64,000 nt of DNA from Elusimicrobiota bacterium (GTDB taxonomy: Bacteria > Elusimicrobiota > Elusimicrobia > UBA1565 > UBA9628), in NCBI GenBank assembly GCA_016218545.1, contig JACRDQ010000010.1, positions 1 through 64,000 on the forward strand. The letters run 5' to 3'. Numbering within the stretch: the first letter of the stretch is position 1; every line of letters starts with the position of its first letter. Shown here piece by piece: positions 7,405 to 19,767 of this stretch. A program made the translations under genes and the position numbers. Below the pieces are notes generated by a model. The model saw only the letters and a program-made list of their open reading frames with translations. It ran no database searches and was not told the origin of the DNA.

Positions 7405-10191
7405 TCAGGAGCAGCCGAGCGAGCTCCCGCAATTGAGGCACTTGTAGCAGGAACCCGAGCGGACCGTGACGTGGCCGCAAGAGTCGCAGAAAGGGGCGTC
7501 GCCCATCATCTCGGAGAGCTGGGCGTCCCGGTCGCCGGCCGGAGGGACGGGGGAGGGCTCCGGGAGCGACCCCTCCTTCGGCCGGCCCTCCTTCTCCGGC
7601 GGCACGTGCGCGAGGTCCTCCCTCCCCAGATAGGCCAGGCCCAGAAGGCGGAAGATGAGGTCCATGACCGAGGTCGCGCGCTTGATGTTGGGGTGGCGCA
7701 CCACGCCCGCGGGCTCGAAGCGCGTGAAGGTGAGGCGGTCGACCATCTCCTTCAGGGGCACGCCGTACTGCAGGGCCAGGGAGGTCATGATGGAGAAGCA
7801 GTTCAGGAGCTCCTGCATGGGAGAGCCCGGCTTCTGGAAATCCACGAAAACCTCTCCCAGCCGGCCGTCGGGGTATTCCCCGGTGCGCACGTAGATCTTC
7901 TGGCCTGCCAGCGACGCCTCGAAGGTCTTCCCCGAGCGGGTCGTGGGCAGATACCGGCGCTGGAGGATGGAGGTCGCGGTCTCGACCTCCGAAGCCTTGT
8001 TCTTGGCGACCGACAACGGCTGGGAGAGCTTGCACCCGTCGCGGTAGAGCGCGATGGCCTTCAACCCCAGCTTCCAGCTCTGCATGAAGACGTCCTCGAT
8101 GGTCTGGACCGTGGCGTCGTGCGGGAGGTTGACGGTCTTGGAGATCGCGCCGGAGAGGAACGGCTGGGCCGCGGCCATCATGCGCACGTGCCCCATGGGC
8201 GCGATGAAGCGCCCTCCCGGGAAGGCCGGGTTGGCGCAGTCGAAGACCGCCAGATGCCGGTCATGGAGGTCCCGGGCTCCCTCCACCCCGCCGGTGGCCA
8301 GGATGTGGGCCTCGATCCTCTTGACCGCCTCCCCGGCGTAGCCGCGCCGGGCCAAGGCCCGGCCCACGGACTGGTTGACGATCTTCAAGGCGCCGCCGTC
8401 GGAGAGCTTCTTGAACTTGACCAGGGCGAAATCGGGCTCGATGCCCGTGGTGTCGCAGTCCATGAGGAGCCCGATGGTGCCGGTGGGCGCCAGGACCGTC
8501 ACCTGGGCGTTCCGGAACCCGCGCCTCGAGCCCAGGGCGTCCGCCTCCTCCCAGGCCATCCTCGCCTCGGCCAGGATCTCGGCCAGCGCCTTGTCCTCTC
8601 CGGCGCGCAGGAGGCCGAGGGCCTCGCGATGCATTCCGATGACCCCGAGCATGGGCTTGCGGTTGCGCTCGAAGCCCTCGAAAGGACCGCGGACCGCGGC
8701 CAGCTCGGCCGAGGTCCGGTAGGCCTCGCCCGTCATCAGGGCCGTCACGGCGCCGCACCAAGCCCTGGCCTCGTCCGAGTCGTAGGGCAGGCCCAGGACC
8801 ATGAGGAGGGCTCCCAGGTTCGCGTAGCCCAGGCCCAGGGGCCGGTAGTCGTGAGAGGCCTGGGCGATCCGGCGCGTCGGGTAGCTCGCGTGGTCGACCA
8901 GGACGTCCTGGCCGATGACCAGAAGGCGCACGGCGTGCCTGAAGGCGGAAGCGTCGAACCGGCCGTCCTCGTCCAGGAACTTGAGCAGGTTCAGGGAGGC
9001 CAGGTTGCACGCGGAGTCGTCGAGGAACATGTACTCCGAGCAGGGGTTGGAGGCGCGGATGGGGCCCGCCTCCGGACAGGTGTGCCACCTGTTGATGGTC
9101 GTGTCGAACTGGAGGCCCGGGTCCGCGCACGCCCAGGCGGCCTGGGAGACCGCGCGCATCACGTCGCGGGCCGCGTGGCGCTCGAAGACCTCCCCCGAGG
9201 TCCTCAGGGTCGTGGCCCAGTCCCCTCCGGTCTCGACGGCCTTCATGAAGGCGTCGGTGACCCGCACCGAGTTGTTCGAGTTCTGGCCGCTCACCGTGCG
9301 GTAAGCCTCGCCGTTGAAGTCCGCGGGGTAGCCGGCGGCCACGAGGACCGCGACCTTCTTCTCCTCGCGCGACTTCCACTGGACGAAGTCGAGGATCTCC
9401 GGGTGGTCCGCGTCGAGGCAGACCATCTTGGCGGCCTTGCGGCCGATGCCGCCCGACTTGATGGCTCCCGCGCCCTTGTCCAGCACCTCGAGAAAGAACA
9501 TCAGCCCCGAGGGGCTTCCTCCCGTGGAGAGCTTCTCGTAGCGGCTGCGGATGCGGGAGAAGTTCGTTCCGGAGCCCGACCCGTATTTGAAGATGCGCGC
9601 CTCGTTCTTGGACAGGTCGAAGATCGAGGTCAAGCTGTCGTCGATGGCCTGGATGAAGCACGCCGCGGCCTGGGGCCGGGCGAGAGCGTCTGCGACCTCC
9701 GCGACCTGCCCGGACTTCGGATCCCACGCCCAGTTGCCGGGGTGGCCTTTCAAGCCGTAGGAGCGGGCCAGGCCCACATTGAGCCAGACGGGCGTGTTGA
9801 ACGCGGCGGTCTGCCGGCAGAGCAGATGGACGGTCTCGGCCTCGAAGGTCTTGGCGTCGGCGGCCCCGAAGTAGGCCTGCTCCAGGCCGGCCGCGGCGAT
9901 GGCCCCGGCAACCCGTCCGATCACGGTCCGAAGGCTCTCCTCGCGGCGCGAGGCGGTGGCGTCCATGGGCCGGCAGTACTTCGACGCCAGGATGTCGGTC
10001 GCCAGCTGTGACCAGTCGGCCGGGACCTCGACTCCGTCCATGCGGAACAAGGACTTGCCGTCGGCGTCCACGATGGCCGCCTTGCGCTTCTCCCACACCC
10101 CCGCGGCCAACGGGTCGACCCCCCTCTTGGTGCAGCGGCGCGCGACCTTGACGGCCGCGGACGAACGACGGCTCCTCGATGACGACGCCAT
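7405..10191 (-). CDS. nrdJ: Adenosylcobalamin-dependent (class II) ribonucleoside-diphosphate reductase
   Basis: The 928-residue protein has the NrdJ layout. Motifs include YGSGSGTNFSRIRS, NPCSEYMFLDDSACNLASLNL (the NxCxE active-site loop), APTGTIGLLMDCDTTGIEPDF and SKTVNLPHDAT. The C-terminus ends in a zinc-ribbon-like CDSCGH...CYKCLNCG segment found in long NrdJ proteins. It reduces ribonucleotides to deoxyribonucleotides using a B12-derived radical, so it needs no oxygen and no NrdB partner. ATG at 10191 was chosen because the homologous part begins shortly after it and the neighbouring gene ends at 10212. The downstream deaminase belongs to the same nucleotide pathway. No B12 riboswitch was seen upstream. 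Confidence 0.93.
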   Translation of the reverse strand: MASSSRSRRSSAAVKVARRCTKRGVDPLAAGVWEKRKAAIVDADGKSLFRMDGVEVPADWSQLATDILASKYCRPMDATASRREESLRTVIGRVAGAIAAAGLEQAYFGAADAKTFEAETVHLLCRQTAAFNTPVWLNVGLARSYGLKGHPGNWAWDPKSGQVAEVADALARPQAAACFIQAIDDSLTSIFDLSKNEARIFKYGSGSGTNFSRIRSRYEKLSTGGSPSGLMFFLEVLDKGAGAIKSGGIGRKAAKMVCLDADHPEILDFVQWKSREEKKVAVLVAAGYPADFNGEAYRTVSGQNSNNSVRVTDAFMKAVETGGDWATTLRTSGEVFERHAARDVMRAVSQAAWACADPGLQFDTTINRWHTCPEAGPIRASNPCSEYMFLDDSACNLASLNLLKFLDEDGRFDASAFRHAVRLLVIGQDVLVDHASYPTRRIAQASHDYRPLGLGYANLGALLMVLGLPYDSDEARAWCGAVTALMTGEAYRTSAELAAVRGPFEGFERNRKPMLGVIGMHREALGLLRAGEDKALAEILAEARMAWEEADALGSRRGFRNAQVTVLAPTGTIGLLMDCDTTGIEPDFALVKFKKLSDGGALKIVNQSVGRALARRGYAGEAVKRIEAHILATGGVEGARDLHDRHLAVFDCANPAFPGGRFIAPMGHVRMMAAAQPFLSGAISKTVNLPHDATVQTIEDVFMQSWKLGLKAIALYRDGCKLSQPLSVAKNKASEVETATSILQRRYLPTTRSGKTFEASLAGQKIYVRTGEYPDGRLGEVFVDFQKPGSPMQELLNCFSIMTSLALQYGVPLKEMVDRLTFTRFEPAGVVRHPNIKRATSVMDLIFRLLGLAYLGREDLAHVPPEKEGRPKEGSLPEPSPVPPAGDRDAQLSEMMGDAPFCDSCGHVTVRSGSCYKCLNCGSSLGCS

Positions 10192-10211
10192 GGGTCTCCT
10201 CGGTGCCCCGC

Positions 10212-11189
10212 TCAGAATGTCACGACCGCCTGATGCTCGAGCCGGCCCGAATCGAACTTGAATCCGATGGCCACCATCTGCCCTGCGGTGGCCTGGGCAT
10301 CGAATTCCATGATGCCGAGGAAGGCGTGCACCGTGCTCATGACATGCCCTGTCAGGACCCCGCGCCGGAAGTCCTCCGGGACCAGAGCCCTGTTCGGGAG
10401 GCGCGACACGGGAGGGACCTCGCTGGTCAGCTCGAATTCGCCGCCGTTGACTCCGACCGACTTGTTCTGGTTGTCGTTGAGGACCGCGTAGACGTAGAGC
10501 CGCACGCGGCCCTCCGCGGTGACCTCTCCCTTGACCGGGACCAGCGTGACGTCCACGATGTGCCCCGGGTCCGTGAAGGACATGGCCGCCCTGCGGGCCG
10601 CCTGGATGGTCTTGACCCTGGACCAGGCCGCGGGGGTGTTCAGGCAGTACGCCTCGGCCTCGGCCCCGAGGAAGCCCTGCCCCACGAGTCCCTGCTTGCA
10701 GGACTCCACGGCGGGATCGAGCGGGGGAGGCGCTGCGACCGCCGTCGCCGTGGCGACCGCGACCGCCGGGGCCTGGACCTCCGGGGCCGGGGACTCCGGA
10801 GCCCTGGGCCGGAGCGCGAAATAGCCGCCCAGCCCGAGCAGGATGACGCCGGGCAGGACCAGCTTCTTGACGTCGCTCTTCGGGGTCTCTGAGGACACGG
10901 GCTCCATGTCGAAGCCCACGTGCTTGCTCTGGGTCGGGGGCCCCGCGGGATTGATCGGAAACGGCTTGGGCGTGGGGACCGGGCTCGGCCGGGGCGTCGG
11001 GACGGGTTGAGCGGGCTGGGGCGCGATCCCCTCCGGCAGGATGATCTTGCCGACCCGTTGGCCCGTGGCCTGGGTCGGAGCGGACGGCAACTGGAGGGAG
11101 GTCCCGGCTTGGGGCTCGAAAGGGCGGCCGCAGGCCACGCAAGCCGCAGCGCCCTCGGGCTGTTCTCTGCCGCAGCCCGGGCACTTCAC
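10212..11189 (-). CDS. Zinc-ribbon membrane protein with extracytoplasmic domain
   Basis: The 325-residue protein starts with a zinc ribbon (CPGCG...CVACG, residues 3-21). A long Pro/Thr/Gln-rich linker and one membrane segment (about 112-127) follow, then a second Ala/Pro-rich linker and a C-terminal domain of about 180 residues. Topology predicts the zinc ribbon inside and the C-terminal domain outside. The start is GTG at 11187-11189, overlapping the stop of the NfeD-type gene upstream. The C-terminal domain is not recognised; its beta-rich character (VRLYVYAVLND and GEFELTSE) suggests a small binding domain. Confidence 0.6.
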   Translation of the reverse strand: MKCPGCGREQPEGAAACVACGRPFEPQAGTSLQLPSAPTQATGQRVGKIILPEGIAPQPAQPVPTPRPSPVPTPKPFPINPAGPPTQSKHVGFDMEPVSSETPKSDVKKLVLPGVILLGLGGYFALRPRAPESPAPEVQAPAVAVATATAVAAPPPLDPAVESCKQGLVGQGFLGAEAEAYCLNTPAAWSRVKTIQAARRAAMSFTDPGHIVDVTLVPVKGEVTAEGRVRLYVYAVLNDNQNKSVGVNGGEFELTSEVPPVSRLPNRALVPEDFRRGVLTGHVMSTVHAFLGIMEFDAQATAGQMVAIGFKFDSGRLEHQAVVTF

Positions 11190-12553
11190 GGGGCAGGCCT
11201 CCGCCGCACCAGGAGGGTCAGGCCTTCGGCCTTCTCCACCGTGACCGGCGCTCCGTCGGGGATCTCGCCCTCGAGGCTCAAGGCCTTCCAGAGCTCGCCG
11301 CGCCAGAAGACCGCGCCCCCGGGCTTCAAGGCCGTGGCCGCCACCGCGGCCTCGCCCTTGATGTCCTCAATGCCCGCCTCCCGCTTGCGCGTGAGCGCCT
11401 TCTTGCCGACGTAGAGCAGGCCCGTGAAGATGACCAGGAGCGTCACGAGGCTGCTGGCCACGGCGGGGTAGGAGACGGCGATGCCTCCGGAGGCGTCCTT
11501 GAAGAGCATCATGGAGCCGAAGAGCACCGAGGCCGCCCCGCTCAGGGCGAGCAGGCCGAAACTCGTGATCTTGAGCTCCAGGAGCAGGAAGAGCATGCCC
11601 AGAAGGATGAGGAGGACCCCGGCGTAGCTCGCCGACAGCGTCTGGAAGGAATAGAAGGCCAGGACGAGCGACACCGCGCCCACCACGCCCGGCAGGATGA
11701 GTCCCGGGCTGTAGAGCTCGATGAGGATTCCCGCCCCGCCGATGCTCATCAGCAGCATCGCGACGTTGGGGTCGCACACCGCGGCCAGCAGGCGCTGCCG
11801 CGCGCTCATGGAGAGGCGCTCAATCGAGGCTCCCGCGGTCCTCAAGGCCTTTGGGAAATCGGTCAGCTTGCGGCCGTCCACGGCCTTCAGGAGCGCCTCA
11901 AGGCTGGCGGCCTCGAGGTCCACGATGCGCTCGCGGACCGCCAGGCCCGAGATGATGGAGGTGCTCCGCGACACCATGGCCGCGGCCAGGTCCGCGTTGC
12001 GCCCCCGCCGCGTGGCGATGGCCTGCAGGTAGGCGCCCGCGTCCTGCGCGAGTTTGGCTTCCATGACGCTCTCGCCCTTGCCCTCGGCTTTCTCCCCGTC
12101 CTTCCCCTTCTCCTTTTCTTTGCCGATCTCCGGAAGCCCTCCCGTGCCGCCGAGCGCCACCGGATGGGCTGCGCCGATGTTGGTGCCGGGCGCCATCGCG
12201 GCCACGTGCGCCGCCATGGTGATGAAGACGCCGGCCGATGCGGCCCGGGCTCCCGCGGGGGAAACGTAGACGATGACCGGGACCTCCGAGGCCAGGATCG
12301 CCTTGACGATCTCGCGCATGGGCAGGTCCAGGCCGCCCGGGGTGTCGAGCTCGATGACCACGGCGTCGAACCCGCCGGCCGCGGCCTTCTCGATCGCAGA
12401 TCCCATGTACTCGGCCGCGACCGGGGTGATGATGCCGGAGAACGCCGCGGCCAGCACGCGCGGGGCGGGAGCCGCCGCCTCAGGCTTCTTCGCCTCTCCG
12501 GCGGCGGGCCAGAGAGCCAGGCCGGCCGCGAGCAGGACCGCCCGCGCCCTCAT
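11186..12553 (-). CDS. NfeD-type membrane-bound serine protease (long form, ClpP-like)
   Basis: The 455-residue protein has a signal peptide followed by a ClpP-class protease domain (about 30-230). IELDTPGGLDLPMREI forms the oxyanion region, and GARAASAGVFITMAAH carries the catalytic Ser. Four to five membrane helices follow (about 265-390), then a C-terminal OB-fold NfeD domain (about 395-455, with GEAAVAATALKPGG). Long NfeD proteins usually pair with stomatin-like proteins and cleave membrane substrates; no stomatin gene is in view. ATG at 12553 overlaps the lepB stop by 4 bases, indicating translational coupling with signal peptidase I. The insert near residues 140-165 is rich in Lys/Glu/Gly. 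Confidence 0.87.
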   Translation of the reverse strand: MRARAVLLAAGLALWPAAGEAKKPEAAAPAPRVLAAAFSGIITPVAAEYMGSAIEKAAAGGFDAVVIELDTPGGLDLPMREIVKAILASEVPVIVYVSPAGARAASAGVFITMAAHVAAMAPGTNIGAAHPVALGGTGGLPEIGKEKEKGKDGEKAEGKGESVMEAKLAQDAGAYLQAIATRRGRNADLAAAMVSRSTSIISGLAVRERIVDLEAASLEALLKAVDGRKLTDFPKALRTAGASIERLSMSARQRLLAAVCDPNVAMLLMSIGGAGILIELYSPGLILPGVVGAVSLVLAFYSFQTLSASYAGVLLILLGMLFLLLELKITSFGLLALSGAASVLFGSMMLFKDASGGIAVSYPAVASSLVTLLVIFTGLLYVGKKALTRKREAGIEDIKGEAAVAATALKPGGAVFWRGELWKALSLEGEIPDGAPVTVEKAEGLTLLVRRRPAP

Positions 12554-13560
12554 CGGACGGCCCCCATGCGGCTGGGCGGCCAATAGATGAACCACGCCTT
12601 GCCCTTGAGGTACTTCGTCTCCACCGGCCCCCAGTAGCGGGAGTCGCACGAATGGTCCCTGTTGTCTCCCATCATCATGTACGTTCCCTCCGGCACGGTC
12701 ACCGGGCCGAACTGGTCCTTCAACACTCCCTCGAGCGCCCGGTCGAGGTCGTGGGTCCGCCAGAGCTCCTGATACCGCGACTCCGCCTGGAGCGCGTCGG
12801 CGTTCATGGCCTTGGGCTGGCGGTAGGGGTCGCGCTCGACCGGGTCCATGTTCACGTAGGGCTCGACCGGGAACCGGTCGTTGACCTTGAGCACGCCGTT
12901 GATGACCTCGACCTTGTCTCCGGGCAGGCCGATCACCCGCTTGATGAAGTCCTTGCCGTATTGGATCGAGCCGCAGTGCTGCTTGCGCGGGTCGTCGGAG
13001 GGGAACCGAAAGACCAGGATGTCCCCCCGATCGACCTTGCGGAAGGCGAGCACGCGCTTGCCGGAGAAGGGCACGCGCAGGCCGTAGATGAACTTATTGA
13101 CGAAGAGGTGGTCCCCCTCCATGAAGGTCTTGCGCATCGAGCCCGACGGGATCTTGAAGGCCTGGACCACGAAGTACATCAGGACCGAGGCCAGGATGAC
13201 GGCCGAGAAGACGGTCTCGGACCACTCCCAGTCCTCCTCCAGGTAGTAGGTCCTCTTCTCCACGGCGTCTCCGGTCATGTACCCGCGCCAGAAGCCGACG
13301 GCCCCGAAGATGACGCCCGCCAGGATGGCCGGATAGAACTCCGCGGGGAGCAGCGAGCGCGCCGCTCCCGGCCCGGGGCCGCGCCCTTCCATGGACATGG
13401 CCAGCACGAGCACGACCGAGAACGCGGACAGGCCGAGGAAGAGGCCGTGCCACAGGCCGCTCTTGAGCGCCGTGTTCACGGCGCCGGTGGCTTTCCAGCG
13501 CCGCGAGAGCCATGCGTAGGCCCCCATCGCCAAACCGATCCAGAACAGCCGGGTCTCCAT
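12550..13560 (-). CDS. lepB: Signal peptidase I
   Basis: The 336-residue membrane protease has several N-terminal hydrophobic segments, then box B with the catalytic Ser (IPSGSMRKTF). Box D carries the general-base Lys (GKDFIKRVIGLPGD), and box E is MMGDNRDHSCDSRYWG. It removes signal peptides on the outer face of the inner membrane. It is longer than many bacterial homologues because of extra membrane helices (about 1-125) and a loop between boxes D and E. The stop overlaps the NfeD-type gene start. It lies downstream of lepA with a hairpin in the 75-base gap. Confidence 0.95.
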   Translation of the reverse strand: METRLFWIGLAMGAYAWLSRRWKATGAVNTALKSGLWHGLFLGLSAFSVVLVLAMSMEGRGPGPGAARSLLPAEFYPAILAGVIFGAVGFWRGYMTGDAVEKRTYYLEEDWEWSETVFSAVILASVLMYFVVQAFKIPSGSMRKTFMEGDHLFVNKFIYGLRVPFSGKRVLAFRKVDRGDILVFRFPSDDPRKQHCGSIQYGKDFIKRVIGLPGDKVEVINGVLKVNDRFPVEPYVNMDPVERDPYRQPKAMNADALQAESRYQELWRTHDLDRALEGVLKDQFGPVTVPEGTYMMMGDNRDHSCDSRYWGPVETKYLKGKAWFIYWPPSRMGAVR

Positions 13561-13573
13561 TCTACCGCCTGGA

Positions 13574-13595
13574 TTCCGCCGGAATCCCGGCGGAA
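13574..13595. terminator. 9-bp stem hairpin between lepA and lepB
   Basis: A perfect inverted repeat (arms 13574-13582 and 13587-13595, loop AATC) lies in the gap. There is no T-run, so intrinsic termination is doubtful. It may be a processing or stability element, or one copy of a dispersed palindrome. Confidence 0.45.
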
Positions 13596-13635
13596 CGCAA
13601 ATGTCGTTTCATGAAGTCATTCCTTGCTGGCATCT

Positions 13636-15423
<1,788 letters not shown>

Positions 15424-15450
15424 AGTCTCCGCCGCTCGGTCATGCCGGCC

Positions 15451-17196
<1,746 letters not shown>

Positions 17197-17197
17197 G

Positions 17198-17464
17198 TCA
17201 CTCTTCGTCGAACTTCCTCACGAACAACCCTTCCAAAGCCTTGATCGCGTCCGCCTCGTCCGGCCCGGTGGCGGTGATGGTCACCTTGGCCCCGTGCTCG
17301 GCCGCCAGGAGCATGATGCCCATGACGCTCTTGCCGTTGACCTCCGTCTTTCCCTTGGAGACGACGATCTTGCACTTGAACTTGCTCGCCTCCTGGACGA
17401 AGAGCGCCGCGGGCCTGGCGTGCAGGCCGAGCCTCGTGGTGACCGCGATCGTCTTGGTCACCAT
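17198..17464 (-). CDS. ptsH: Phosphocarrier protein HPr
   Basis: The 88-residue protein has the active-site His in RLGLHARPAALFV and the regulatory Ser region KSVMGIMLLAAEHG. The Ser is the site phosphorylated by HPr kinase, which is encoded upstream at 20657-21613, so this HPr should carry both phosphorylation types. The start at 17464 overlaps the end of the EIID gene by 7 bases. Confidence 0.95.
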   Translation of the reverse strand: MVTKTIAVTTRLGLHARPAALFVQEASKFKCKIVVSKGKTEVNGKSVMGIMLLAAEHGAKVTITATGPDEADAIKALEGLFVRKFDEE

Positions 17465-18258
17465 CTCAGCCCCGCCATGGCCGCCAAGACTCCCACGGCC
17501 CCCACCGCGGCATAGAGGCGCCGCGCCGTGAGACCGTACGCCCTGGCCGCCCAGCCCCCGGCCACCGCCGCCGCGACGACTCCTGCCCGGGGCAGGGAGG
17601 ACGCGGACATTATAGAGAAAATCGCGATGCCCGCGCATCCCAGGGCCAGGCACAGGCCCGTCATGCGGGTCGCCTTGATGAGCCGCTGGAAGGGGTAGCG
17701 GCTGAGCTCCTGGGCGAAACGTTCCCCCCAGCGGTAGCCCAGACTCAGGCCCTGCCACCGCAAGGCGAGCACGGGCGCGGCATAGGCCAGGACGTAGAAG
17801 CCGGCCGCGGCCAGGATGACCGTCACGGTCCGGCCGCCCAGGATGACGCCCAGGACCCCTGCCGCGACCGCGAAGATGGCGCAGAACGGCCTCCAGGCTC
17901 CCCAGAAGAAGGAATCGCCCAGGGCGGCCAAGGCGCTGGAGGCCGCGGCCTTGAGGGTCCTCTGCCTGCCTTCCAGCCCAGGCCGCGCCTCTCCGGCGGC
18001 TGCGGCCGCCGCTTCCTCGAGCGAGGCGGCCATGCCCAGGACCAGCCCCGTCATGTAGGGGTTGGTGTTGAAGTGCTCGCAGTGCCTGGCCAGGGCGCGG
18101 CGGCCCTCCGCCGGAGCGTCCTTCCATACCTTCCCCAGCCACGGCTCCAGGCACATGCCGAAGCCCAGCCCCTGCATGTTCTCGAAGCTCCACAAGGACT
18201 GCACGAAGAGGGAGCGAAGGAAGAGGCGCAGCCTCATGCCCGGGCCCATGCCGGTCAT
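17458..18258 (-). CDS. PTS EIID, mannose/fructose/sorbose family
   Basis: The 266-residue protein shows the EIID pattern: SLFVQSLWSFENMQGLGF at the N-terminus, HFNTNPYMTGLVLGMA near residues 70-85, and GDSFFWGAWRP near 125. Hydrophobic segments follow. EIID forms the membrane channel with EIIC. The MTGMGPG start at 18258 overlaps the EIIC stop by 4 bases. The C-terminal membrane region looks divergent from sugar-specific EIID proteins. Confidence 0.85.
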   Translation of the reverse strand: MTGMGPGMRLRLFLRSLFVQSLWSFENMQGLGFGMCLEPWLGKVWKDAPAEGRRALARHCEHFNTNPYMTGLVLGMAASLEEAAAAAAGEARPGLEGRQRTLKAAASSALAALGDSFFWGAWRPFCAIFAVAAGVLGVILGGRTVTVILAAAGFYVLAYAAPVLALRWQGLSLGYRWGERFAQELSRYPFQRLIKATRMTGLCLALGCAGIAIFSIMSASSLPRAGVVAAAVAGGWAARAYGLTARRLYAAVGAVGVLAAMAGLRW

Positions 18259-18881
18259 CGCGCGAGCCTCATGCTGTGGGCCAGCATCCCGAGCCCGGCC
18301 CACGGGGAGATGAGGACCGCGGACCACAGCCCCGTGCCCAGCGCGGTATCCTCCACGACCCGCCACGTCAGCCGGCCCAGGGGCTTGACCACGACGATGA
18401 CGGCCAGGAGCATCGCGAGGTTGGCCAGGAACTGCAGGAGGAGCTCCCTGCCGGCTAGAAGGCCGAGGGACACGTCCTCGCCTCGGGCCAGGGTCTCGCC
18501 GACCTCCCTGGCCATGCGGCCGCGCCGCCGGCGCAGGGGCGCGTCGACCAGGGGGCCGTGAAGGCGGCCCAGCAGGAGCCCGGCCGGCACCGCGACGGGA
18601 AGGGCCACGGCTCCGGGCCCGAGGGCCAGCAGGAGCCCCGCGCCGGCCGAGATGGGCGCGTTGGCCGGGATGAGGCCTCCGACCGGGATCTTGTCGTGGC
18701 TGAGGAGTTCGACGACGAGGCCCACGAACGCGCCCACCAACGGGCTGCCCATGGCGAACCCCAGGATGGGCCCGAGGACGATGGGCCGGGAGACCATGAG
18801 CTGGGCCGCCAGGGTGGAGTCGAGCTCGGCCGCGGCCACCGCTGCCGCCCCGGCCGCCAGCACGCCCGCCTCCGTCGTCAT
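18255..18881 (-). CDS. PTS EIIC, mannose/sorbose family (short)
   Basis: The 208-residue membrane protein contains LDSTLAAQLMVSRPIVLGPILG and GLVVELLSHDKIPVGGLIPANAP, typical of mannose-family EIIC. At about 208 residues it is shorter than usual (about 250), so one or two helices may be missing. It overlaps both EIIB and EIID genes by 4 bases. The substrate cannot be read from the sequence. Confidence 0.8.
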   Translation of the reverse strand: MTTEAGVLAAGAAAVAAAELDSTLAAQLMVSRPIVLGPILGFAMGSPLVGAFVGLVVELLSHDKIPVGGLIPANAPISAGAGLLLALGPGAVALPVAVPAGLLLGRLHGPLVDAPLRRRRGRMAREVGETLARGEDVSLGLLAGRELLLQFLANLAMLLAVIVVVKPLGRLTWRVVEDTALGTGLWSAVLISPWAGLGMLAHSMRLAR

Positions 18882-19354
18882 CGAAGGAGCTCGAGCAGCG
18901 CGACCGGAGGCTCCCCGGGCACGGCGCGCCCCTCGAGGCGCACCCCTCGACGACCGATCTCCTGAAGGGCGGCGCGATCCTCGCCGCTGAGGAAGATGGC
19001 CTTGCCCAGCTGGACCTTGCCCGCGGAGTAGTGCATCCCCCCGACGTTCACGGTCTCCAGGCTCACCCCCCGGTCGAGGAGCCCCAGGACCTGCCCCGGC
19101 CCGGGGGCCAGCACGAGGACCTTCTGCGGCTTGGTCGCGCACGAGGCCAGATAGGCGGGAGCCTCGTCGACGCGCAGGACCTTGAGGGCCACCTCCTCGG
19201 GCAGGGCGATGCGCATCAGCAAAGACTGCGTCTCGTCCTCCGCCGCGGCGTCGGAGACGACCACGACCTCCGCGGCCGCCACATGGGGGATCCAGCCCTC
19301 CACGACCTGCCCGTGGACCAGCCGGTCGTCGATGCGGATCAGGGCGAGGGGCAT
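18878..19354 (-). CDS. PTS EIIB, mannose/sorbose family
   Basis: The 158-residue protein opens with IRIDDRLVHGQVVEGW, where the His of LVHGQ is the phosphorylation site of mannose-family EIIB. VNVGGMHYSAGK near residue 105 is also characteristic. It receives phosphate from EIIA. The start at 19354 coincides with the end of the EIIA gene (1-base overlap). Confidence 0.92.
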   Translation of the reverse strand: MPLALIRIDDRLVHGQVVEGWIPHVAAAEVVVVSDAAAEDETQSLLMRIALPEEVALKVLRVDEAPAYLASCATKPQKVLVLAPGPGQVLGLLDRGVSLETVNVGGMHYSAGKVQLGKAIFLSGEDRAALQEIGRRGVRLEGRAVPGEPPVALLELLR

Positions 19355-19767
19355 CAGCGCGACCTTTCCTTGACCAGCGCCTTGAAGTCGCAGACCGCGC
19401 CGCGCCCGTTCTTGAGGACCTTGTCCCGGAGCTCGGCGAGGGTCATGTCGGAGCGGTGGTTGAACGCGGTCACGAGCATGGCGAGGTTGACCCCGCTGAC
19501 CAGCTCGGTTTTCGCCTTGTCCTTGACGACCGGGAAGGCGAGGTTGACCGGGGTGCCCGCCTGCATGTCCGTGAACACGATGAGCCCGTCGCTGTCGGCG
19601 AGGTCGCGCACCGTCTTCTCCAGGCGGCCGCGCGTCTCGCCGAGGCTGTGCCGGGCCGAGACCGAGAGCGACCTGACCCCGGCGGCCTGCCGCCCCACGA
19701 TGGCCTCGGCGGCCTCCACGAGGTAGGCCCCGAACTCGCCGTGGGTCACGACGATGAAATTGATCAC
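19354..19767 (-). CDS. PTS EIIA, mannose family
   Basis: The 137-residue protein begins INFIVVTHGEFG, with His9 as the phospho-acceptor of mannose-type EIIA. The segment IVFTDMQAGTPVNLAF is the other family signature. It passes phosphate from HPr to EIIB and could also act as a regulatory partner. It overlaps rapZ at its start and EIIB at its end, each by one base. Confidence 0.92.
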   Translation of the reverse strand: MINFIVVTHGEFGAYLVEAAEAIVGRQAAGVRSLSVSARHSLGETRGRLEKTVRDLADSDGLIVFTDMQAGTPVNLAFPVVKDKAKTELVSGVNLAMLVTAFNHRSDMTLAELRDKVLKNGRGAVCDFKALVKERSR

